DNA of 64,000 bases from Oegoconia quadripuncta. Its lineage: Eukaryota > Arthropoda > Insecta > Lepidoptera > Autostichidae. Where the stretch lies: NCBI GenBank assembly GCA_949316235.1, contig OX438741.1, positions 24,456,324 to 24,520,323 on the forward strand, read 5' to 3'. The notes beneath the pieces were generated by a model. That model saw nothing but the letters and a program-made list of their open reading frames with translations. It made no database searches and was not told the origin of the DNA. The position numbers and the translations under genes are program-made. Position 1 is the first letter of the stretch. Each line of letters begins with the position of its first letter. Below are positions 57,001-64,000 of this stretch, piece by piece.

Positions 57001-57908
57001 TTTGCGTGTAATGCGAATGTTTATTCCCAAGTCATGGATATTTACACATTTATTATGATTATCCATTATCTAGTATACATAGCATAGGATTTGCGTAGTT
57101 TGAGCCTATTGAAATACATTATATTAGTGGGTTGTGCAACCTATATGACTGTGACGTTAGTATGCTGTTAGGAAACTGTTTTTGTTTACTGTCTTTGCTT
57201 TGTTACTGTCTTCCATCTAGTTGTCAATATTTTTCTGATAAGATATTATTTGTTATACTCTCTGGATCTATTCACTGCATTTTAAACTCTGCAAGTGACA
57301 CTATAATAATAATAGAATATCTATTTGTAGATAAGATAATAATAAATTATTGGTGAAAGTATTTATTAGAGTTCTGAACAAAAGGTACATATTATGTTTA
57401 TTTATACCTCTTCAAAGCAAGCTTTAACTTATATATTGTTTAGGTAGGTACCGCCCATCATCATCTCCCAGTGTAAAAAATTGTGATTAAATTGTTTAAC
57501 ATATTGACACTGATCAATATCTGACTGTGTTAATGGGTAAAAATGGAAAGCAAAGACTACTACACTATTACTATAAAGGAAGTTTACAAAATTAATATAT
57601 AATTATGACAACCATTGGAAAATTATCTGTTATCCACAGGTATTAATAAAATATACTTGCAGTTCTGATAGTGTCTTCATTGGTAACTTGTTTATTTTTA
57701 CTGTATTCTTCATTTATTTTCAACCTTGCTGCTTCTAATGCTTTGCTATCCCCAGCAAACACTTTCATCCTAGTTCTGTGTAGCATTTTGAAGTTGTGGA
57801 GTACCTGTGGAGAATACAAAAAAAGGTACCTATCCAAAAGAGATTAGTGGACTGTCAAATGTAATTTATAATTATCACAAAACTTACCATTTGCTTTAGA
57901 TTGCTCAT
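54096..57908 (-). CDS. LYRM7: LYRM7/MZM1-type complex III assembly factor, 121 aa
   Basis: Matrix LYR-motif protein that stabilises the Rieske Fe-S subunit before its insertion in complex III. Exons in order: 57888-57908 (MSNLKQM), 57661-57804, 56845-56926, 54096-54214, totalling 122 codons with stop. Exon 2 gives VLHNFKMLHRTRMKVFAGD, the LYR-type L-H-R core, and ALEAARLKINEEY, a strong LYRM7 signature. Exon 3 gives KFGEEVENELRTQVIQA, and exon 4 gives TLKLDNVPYND and a Cys-Cys tail. Intron 2 begins GCAAGT, not GT. Only this GC donor keeps the frame and an ungapped match to the human protein (IEELMKIG vs IRTMIKFG). Intron 3 contains a mariner. The gene is divergent from MFSD9 (about 1.0 kb between starts). 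Confidence 0.92.
54693..55985 (-). mobile_element. Near-complete mariner transposon (about 1.29 kb)
   Basis: Terminal inverted repeats AGTATCGGGAAT(T/A)TGTCA lie at both ends. TA flanks the left end directly and the right end after three extra T residues. It encodes one transposase on the minus strand, the same orientation as LYRM7, in whose intron 3 it lies. Confidence 0.88.
54805..55803 (-). pseudogene. mariner transposase (DD34D), one in-frame stop
   Basis: Starts MENIVEQRVCLKFC. The helix-turn-helix region reads KMLRNTYGESCISKTRAYKW, then GRPSTATT and RRMSLRELASEVNIS. The catalytic motifs are TGDETWVYEYD, HHDNAPSHT and YSPDMAPSDFFLF, with 34 residues between the second and third Asp. All three Asp are intact. 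The only visible break is a TGA codon at about 55375-55377 between EDMVS and ASTDPTF. The frame continues unchanged after it, 333 codons in all including both stops. Confidence 0.9.
57004..57116 (+). repeat. SINE family 2, 3' part only
   Basis: AAGTCATGGATATTTACAC and TTATCTAGTATACATAGCA match the body of family 2; the tRNA head is missing. In LYRM7 intron 2. Confidence 0.5.
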
Positions 57909-58130
57909 TGTTGCGCGTTCATCGAATCTTGGCTATTATAACCTTACTTACAGATCAATTATATATATACAGTAAAAGATTGTTCTCTTGCCAAGCAATT
58001 CTTCTTGTAAGAATATACTTACTGGCACAAGAAATCCGCAATAGTAAACTTCAACTTTTTACTTTACGGCAATCGGATTGACTAATTGTGTTCAAAAACG
58101 AAATCAAAATCCTATTTATTTATTTTTCAT

Positions 58131-58620
58131 TTTTTTTTTTGGTTTCATTCTCTCCTTTAGGAGAAGGCAAAGGGATCTAGCCCATAACAGCCATGTCTTA
58201 TTTCTCTTATTTCTTCAGTTTGTAAGTCAGTCTCAGTCAAAACAAGTAATTCGTCGTATACTTGGCGTATACAGAGTCTAGTCACGGTCAAGTCATTCTT
58301 CAGTAAAGTGGCAGAATGCTTTACAAAAGATTTTGGCGGCTTCTTGTGGGAACCCGAAAGCTCCGTTACGCACTTTAATTTACACTTCCCTTCACTTGTA
58401 CACTATCACTAACGTTTGCTGCACAATATTCTGCCATTATTAAGCTTCAAAAGTTAGAATGCACAAATTATAAGACTTATAAAGAAAAATGCTACTTCAC
58501 TCGCCGAGTTCCCGCCAAAAAGCCTTTATTTTTCATTTTAATCCACTCCTTTCGGAGAAGGCAAAGCGATTCAAGTCGTAATGCCATGTCTTATTTCTTA
58601 AAAAAACAAAAGGCTGTGTA
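58131..58620. repeat. Promoter-proximal 400-bp repeat (between LYRM7 and MFSD9)
   Basis: One nearly full unit (58131-58530), very similar to 51613-51998 in sequence and orientation, followed by the beginning of a second unit (ATCCACTCCTTTCGGAGAAG). It starts about 220 bp upstream of the LYRM7 ATG and ends about 300 bp upstream of the MFSD9 ATG, so it occupies the shared promoter interval. Confidence 0.85.
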
Positions 58621-58914
58621 GTCTCTGATCGTTGCCTGCCACGAAATGGCGAATTTTATAACAGTTTAAAAAAATAGAATCAGCTGTTCAGCTGTCATTA
58701 ACTGTCAGAATTTCGCTCTTCATTCAAAAGTCGTTATTATATATCATATCCCCATAGTTCAATTCTCTTTGATCATTCATCCCATCCGTTATCCATCAAA
58801 ACACAGAAGGATTTTTTTGGTTACATTTCGGAAAATTGCTAAGTGAAACCTTACTTAAAATTAAATAGGTAGCTAAATATATTACGAAGATATAGCTATC
58901 CTATTCATTATAAA

Positions 58915-61900
58915 ATGTCCTATCCTATTTGTCTACTTCAAGCAGTTACCTTTTTGGTGTGTATCACATGTTACATTCATCATTAATTTAGATGAACATA
59001 ACCAATTGAAGAATCCAGTACCTCATCATTTGGCTATACTTATATAATAGATCACTACCTACTGAACATAAGTCTTTCTTATGCCGCGATTTGCGTCGCT
59101 TTCCATGGAAGGGTTTGTCGTGATCGCCACGATGAGCAAGCGGGAACTCACAGTACTCACACCTGTGATGCTGCTGCCCATCACTGGTGTATGCTGTTAC
59201 ACTCGCTATACATTAATCGCCTTCTACGACACCCGCGGTTGGTCCTATTCTACTTTGTCGGTAACCATGAGACCAGTTCAGCACCTGCGTGAAATTATTA
59301 TTGACATGGTTACTGTCGACGGTATTCTAGGTAGATACGAAACGTTGTATTTCTCGAATAGATTGGTACCTATCCAGATGGTAGCAGAAATTCGATTAGC
59401 ATTCCTATCATCAAGGACCAATTTGCTGTTGTAAGAGCCAGTGAAATAAAATTATTGGATTATGAGGCTTTACTTCCATGTTTTCAAGATGACAATGCAT
59501 CTGTAACCACTATATTTGACATAGAAAGTGTTGACTTATCACATTGTCGGGAGGTAGTGATCACATTCTAACGTGCCTTGCTTAAATTTAAGAAATATAT
59601 ATTTTACTATTTTTTATTTTGACGACCGATTGGTGTAGTGGATAATGACCCTGTCAGCGAAACCAACCGTTGAGGGTTCCAATCCGTAAATGTTTGTGTG
59701 AGTCATGGATGTTTATATAAATATTTATGTATGTTTATCCATTATCTAGTATCCATAGTACAAGCTGTGCTTAGTTTGGGACTAGATGATTGGTGTAAGT
59801 GTCTGAAATATTTATATTTATTTATTATTATTATTGTCCTATGCCGAAGGATACAGCACAATATAAATTTAATATTATGCCACATCCTTGTGCATGCGGC
59901 ACCTGAGGCTTATAAAGAAAGTACCATGTGTTAATTCATTACCAGGATCTTCTAGCTGTTGGTCTCATTGTACCTCTTATACCCAACCATGTTCGAGCAT
60001 TGGGAGGAGGCCACATACATGTGGGTTTGCTCGGGAGCATCTATGCTGGATGTCAGTTGGGTTCCGGACCATTTATTGTAAGTAACTCTTCACCAATACA
60101 AATAACCTTGGGTGAAATAATGTACAATAAATTATGATCTTGCCACTAAGTATCATACTGCAAATGTATAAATACAATGATGTAACACAACTAACATGTT
60201 GTTGAATGTGTCATTTTGAGGATAAAAAATTTTGAACCCATATACAGTGATTGGTCACCACTATTAGCATAACAATATGCCTAATGATAAAGGTTGCAGG
60301 AAATCGCTGGATGCAGGCCACATCTAATCGGGCACTCTAGAATTGTAAGGGAGAGGCCTATGTTCAGCAGTGGACATCCTGTGGCTGATATGATGATGCA
60401 CAGTTGGCCATAATTGATGATTTCAGTGCTTCCAGTAGATTATCTCATTAATGTCCATAGTACAGTCAGCATCAAAATGACGTTACTATTTCTTAGCATA
60501 TCAGTAAACCTTAATAATATTGGTCAAAAGTTCATTGTCCTTGGTACTGCAGGCTAATGGCTAAAGGAAAAAAACCGGTCGAGTAGGACTCGTGCCTTGA
60601 GGGTTCATAACATCACCATTTACAAACTTTTGAAAGCCATTTTTTTAGAAAGGGATAAGGGTATGTTGAAATAAAAATAGAATACTGATGTAATAAGTTG
60701 AAGTTCTAGTGTAATGCAATAAAGGGATACGACCTTTAAAGCAATTATTGGTGTCGATTCGGATGTACACCACAGTACACCAACTAAACTAAAACCAGTT
60801 TTGGAGTGGTGCCGTCGCATCGTACTGTTCCAGGGAGAAAGAGAGTACTACTCTAAAACTGATTTTAGTTTTCGATTTTCAGAATTATTCCTTCACCTGT
60901 CCCACAAAATTACTCTTCATGCCAAATTTTAAGCTAACATAATTTTGATGCTGTACCTACATATAAACACCTTAGATTACTTATGTGCTTAACAAAACCT
61001 GTACGGCTGGCATATCCCATAGTTTCTTTCTAATGACAGGAGATAGAAGTATTGCATCTCTCTTACTCGCATAAAGCACGAAAGTAATAGAAGACTTCTA
61101 TTTAATGTCATTGTAGACTATGGGTCAAGCTAACCTTGCTGTATAGTTTTTAGTTGATAGGTACAATAAAATTATTCTTTATTGCACACACCAACAGTAT
61201 TAACAGTATAAGCATAGGTAGGTGTATATCTTTCCTGTTGTATTTTACAGGGTAGCCTTAGTGACTTGAAAGGTCGGAAGATAATCATGGTGTTAACATT
61301 GTTCATATGCTGTATGGCATATGTTACATTAGGAATGACTACCTCCATTACTGTGATTTTAATTATGAGAGCAGTTTTAGGTAATATCATATTTTAAAAT
61401 AAATTTTTAGTAATGGGTTGCGGTTTAGTAGTTTTTGTTAACCTTTGACCGCCGACATAGGGTCTCTCACAGGACTGTGCCCGTTGTCACCAATGACTTG
61501 CTGAGGGTGGAAAATTTTATAATGAGTTCACTTTAATTTAAAACTTTAAGTCCATAGACAATTCACTTGAAATATTTGATTATTGAATGATTAAACACGA
61601 TTCTTCTAAATAAATAGTAAATCAGTTTTGATTTAAGTAAATCATAGTATTTGTTTATTTTATAATGGTATTGCATTCAGAGCGGCATCTCAGATACCAT
61701 GTTTCCACATTGTCAATGAGCGATGGTAACAAAAATGTTGTGTCAGTGGTTAAAGGTTAAAACTAATCTACTTTTAAATGTATAAAGAGTGTTACAAAAA
61801 TTAAATAATGTTCAGTCATGCATGACATTCAAGTATGCCACATCATGCATAGCTAGATGTAGTACGTATTATTATCATTAGCATGTTAATATGTGGTAAA

Positions 61901-62944
61901 TCCCATACTTATCTAACACTGGTTTTAACATTTACTCAATTCCAGGATTATTTAAACAAACCCAAATGTTATCTAGAGCTTTAGTACCAGATTATGAGCC
62001 AAGTCAATCAAAGCAGTCAGAGATTTATGGTAGAATGGCTGCTATATCAGGTGTAGGTATTACACTTGGCCCTGTAATTGGTGGACACATTGCTGAAGAT
62101 TTTCCCCAATGTGGAGTTAAACTTGTTTCAATTGGTGTTGGTGTGTGTTTTGCTGCTAATGCAGGTATGTGGATGGTTCTATCTATGATTAATAATCTTT
62201 ACTAAAGTACATATAAAAATGTTTCACTTCTTTACAGGTTTAATATATTTTTTACCAAATATCGATAGCCGTCACATCAGACGAAGTCTACATGAACATC
62301 ACAACTCATATAATATTATACACAACGTAAAACATAGTATTAAGCAATCCGTGATTGAATTGTACAAAGTAGAATGGTCCAAATATTGGGATATATTTCT
62401 TTTAAAAGCTCTAGTTGCATTTGCAATGGGTGTATACTTTACTAGCTACTCGATATATTTGACAACTAGGTACAACATGTCACCAAAGTATATAGGATAT
62501 GTTATATCATTCCAGGGTGTTGTAGGTACTATAAGCAGTTTTTTCATCGGTCGCATAAATAATTTTTATGTTCGTGATGAAGATTACAGCTTAAGAAATG
62601 TCCATGTGTTCATGCTTTTATTTATAGCATTAGCAGGAGTGATTTTGTCTTATAATATATACTTGTATGTACTCTGGTTGATTCCACTTGCCATTGGTAA
62701 TGCTGTAGGTAGGTTAGTATCACTAGAAATGGTATTGAAACGTGCTCATGGGGACCACCGAGGTACACTGATTGGAGCGTCTAATAGTATTAGATCATTA
62801 TCCGGGGTGGCAGCTCCTATGGTCGCTGGGCTCGTACAACAATATTTTGGAGTTTTATATGTGGTTTATGCTGCATTATTTCCAACATTATTTGGGTTAG
62901 TTATAAGTTATTATTACAGACATTATAAACTCAAACAAGACTGA
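58915..62944 (+). CDS. MFSD9: Major facilitator superfamily protein, MFSD9-like (409 aa, 5 exons)
   Basis: Orphan 12-TM transporter; substrate unknown. Exons: 58915-58956 (MSYPICLLQAVTFL), 59946-60077, 61251-61380, 61946-62164, 62238-62944, with phases fitting throughout (410 codons with stop). Exon 2 gives DLLAVGLIVPLIPNHVRALG. The exon 2/3 junction restores MFS motif A (GSLSDLKGRK). Exon 4 gives GITLGPVIGGHIAEDFP. Exon 5 gives KYWDIFLLKALVAFAMGVYF, YIGYVISFQGVVG and RGTLIGASNSIRSLSGVAAP, the pattern of MFSD9 rather than other MFS genes. Exon 1 is very short and was chosen because phase and alignment to the family N-terminus agree (donor TTG|GTGTGT). Intron 4 is only 73 bp. Intron 1 holds a SINE and intron 2 a MITE. 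Confidence 0.9.
59621..59838 (+). repeat. tRNA-derived SINE (family 2)
   Basis: GACGACCGATTGGTGTAGTG head; B box GAGGGTTCCAATCC; ends in an ATT repeat. In MFSD9 intron 1. Confidence 0.8.
60296..60400 (+). repeat. SINE/LINE 3' fragment with ATGATGATG tail
   Basis: GGCCTATGTTCAGCAGTGGA followed by a GATATGATGATG tail. A related scrap is at about 15205-15255. In MFSD9 intron 2. Confidence 0.5.
60747..60875. repeat. Short palindromic MITE, third copy (truncated)
   Basis: ATTGGTGTCGATTCGGATGT left end and AACTAAACTAAAACCAGTTT arms. The right arm stops after CTGATTTTAGTTTT. In MFSD9 intron 2. Confidence 0.7.
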
Positions 62945-63237
62945 ATTAATAATTTTATTTGTAACATGTTGTTGATATTAAAAGTTTATGTGTTTCTTAC
63001 CTGCTTGTATTATTCTTTTAGTTCACATATATACCCAAAAAAAATTAAATCATAGTTTAATCACAGGTGATAAAAAAGTAGGTAAGTATCTATATAGTTT
63101 ATTTAAAAATAATTATTTTATAACTAATAACTACAAATAATAATTCACATGTTTTGTATTATATCATCTCGTCATCGTCAACAGCGCATCGTAGTTCATG
63201 TTAATCAATTTATAGGAAATATTCTTTGACACTCCAT

Positions 63238-63456
63238 TTATTCTGCCTGAAAGGACTGCACTTGTTTTTTTCTCATATCCTTGATGAGTTTCTGAATATC
63301 TTCTCTGTGTTGTTGATTTTCCGGAGGGAAGATCTCACGCTTGGTTTTCGTAACCCATTCCTCAAAATACGTTGGTTGATTGAAATAGTGGAATAGAATC
63401 ACTGGGAATGACATGTATACTGCCATTCTACCGACCTCCAACTTCCAGTTTCCCAT
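63238..63456 (-). CDS. PET100: PET100 homolog, cytochrome c oxidase assembly factor (72 aa, single exon)
   Basis: Small inner-membrane protein needed for complex IV biogenesis. The protein starts MGNWKLEVGRMAVYMSFPV, with one N-terminal membrane segment (MAVYMSFPVILFHYF), then FEEWVTKTKREIFPP and a basic C-terminal helix. The K-L-E-x-x-R-M start, the FP pair and the K-R-E-(I/L)-(F/W)-P-P motif match PET100, and 72 aa is the family's usual size. The first ATG was taken; the in-frame extension to 63480 starts with TTG. It is convergent with MFSD9 (293 bp between stops). The 400-bp repeat begins about 90 bp upstream. Confidence 0.9.
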   Translation of the reverse strand: MGNWKLEVGRMAVYMSFPVILFHYFNQPTYFEEWVTKTKREIFPPENQQHREDIQKLIKDMRKKQVQSFQAE

Positions 63457-63547
63457 TTCACCGACAAAATTAAGAACCAATATATCTTCCTAATGTAAAT
63501 GTTGACTGCAAAGAGAATATTAAAATCACGCAACTGGTTGACTTTTG

Positions 63548-63902
63548 TTTTCGTTTTATTTACTCCTCTCGGAGAAGGCAAGGGGATCTAAGCCCATACA
63601 GCCATGTCCTATTTCTTCAATTTATAAGTCAGTCTCAGTCAAAACATCTAATTCGTCGTATACTTGGCGTATACAGAGTCTAGTCACGGTCAAGTCATTC
63701 TTCAGTAAAATGGCAGAATGCTTTACAAAAGATTTTGGCGGCTTCTTGTGGGAACCCGAAAGCTTCGTTACGCACTTTAATTTACACTTCCCTTCACTTG
63801 TACACCATCACTAACTTTTGCTGCACAATATTCTGCCATTATGAAGCTTCAAAAGTCAGAATGCACAAATTATAAGACTTATAAACAAAAATGCTACTTC
63901 GC
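63548..63902. repeat. Promoter-proximal 400-bp repeat (upstream of PET100)
   Basis: Same unit and orientation as 51613 and 58131: GGAGAAGGCAAGGGGATCTA, GTATACTTGGCGTATACAGA, GGCGGCTTCTTGTGGGAACC, ATATTCTGCCATTATGAAGC. It stops at TGCTACTTCGCTC, where a LINE fragment begins, so the last part of the unit is missing. The plus frame from 63545 to 63814 is a by-product. Confidence 0.85.
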
Positions 63903-64000
63903 TCCTACCTGTTATGACATACGGTGCCGAAACGTGGACACTGACGGTGGGATTGGTCCACAAGCTTAAAGTCGCTCAACGGGCCATGGAGAGGGCTATG
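63903..64000 (+). pseudogene. RTE-like LINE reverse-transcriptase fragment, cut by window end
   Basis: The frame reads LPVMTYGAETWTLTVGL, then KVAQRAMERAM, the region after the polymerase core in RTE-type non-LTR reverse transcriptases. It continues beyond the window, so its completeness is unknown. Confidence 0.7.

Noticed and set aside
57661..57664. GT donor at GCAA|GTATAT for LYRM7 exon 2
   Set aside because: Gives a phase that runs into a stop within exon 3; the GC donor four bases earlier fits both frame and alignment.
59081..59434. 117-codon plus frame in MFSD9 intron 1
   Set aside because: Contains part of a dispersed repeat (TTGGTCCTATTCTAC theme) and no recognisable protein family.
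63545..63814. 89-codon plus frame upstream of PET100
   Set aside because: Lies within the 400-bp repeat. The corresponding start is GTG in other copies and the frame is not maintained in the diverged unit at 52211.

Overview
This is a window of an AT-rich, intron-rich, repeat-dense eukaryotic nuclear genome, almost certainly a moth or butterfly (Lepidoptera). The evidence is four spliced genes and one intronless gene encoding recognisable animal proteins plus a partial three-SH3 adaptor gene, several families of short tRNA-derived SINEs, R1/RTE-type LINE pieces, a mariner, palindromic MITEs and a complete BEL/Pao LTR retrotransposon. The species is not identifiable from the sequence alone. 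I saw no rRNA, CRISPR or bacterial features; the tRNA-like stretches are SINE heads.

Left part (1-18.5 kb): minus-strand exons encode the three SH3 domains of the CIN85/CD2AP adaptor (cindr). The gene runs off the left edge and its first exon was not located. Its 9.4 kb intron and flanks hold many SINEs, MITEs and LINE scraps, including a nested retroelement insertion at 5.65-5.81 kb and a perfect 25-bp hairpin at 7.9 kb.

Middle (18.5-31 kb): a full-length, apparently young BEL/Pao element (18523-31060) with about 2-kb LTRs, 5-bp target duplications (CCACC) and one uninterrupted 1789-codon gag-pol frame. Its LTRs contain a 12-copy 67-bp tandem array and a 28-bp array. Three consecutive hairpins lie just after the TATA box, and the 3.2-kb leader looks like a removable intron.

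Right-middle (32.9-45.1 kb): a complete ten-exon minus-strand gene for a lysosomal-type beta-hexosaminidase (GH20; HEXA/HEXB class, with a beta-type pocket residue). A 5'-truncated LINE sits antisense in intron 2.

Right part (48.6-64 kb): three small minus-strand genes for mitochondrial respiratory-chain functions: NDUFB2 (complex I subunit), LYRM7 (complex III assembly) and PET100 (complex IV assembly). MFSD9 (a 12-TM major facilitator protein) lies on the plus strand, divergent from LYRM7 and convergent with PET100. LYRM7 contains a mariner in intron 3 and appears to use a GC-AG intron.

The most unusual observation is a near-identical repeat of about 350-400 bp, in the same orientation, lying within roughly 70-250 bp upstream of the start codon of each of the three respiratory-chain genes. 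It could be a promoter-targeting mobile element, a local satellite, or a shared regulatory module.
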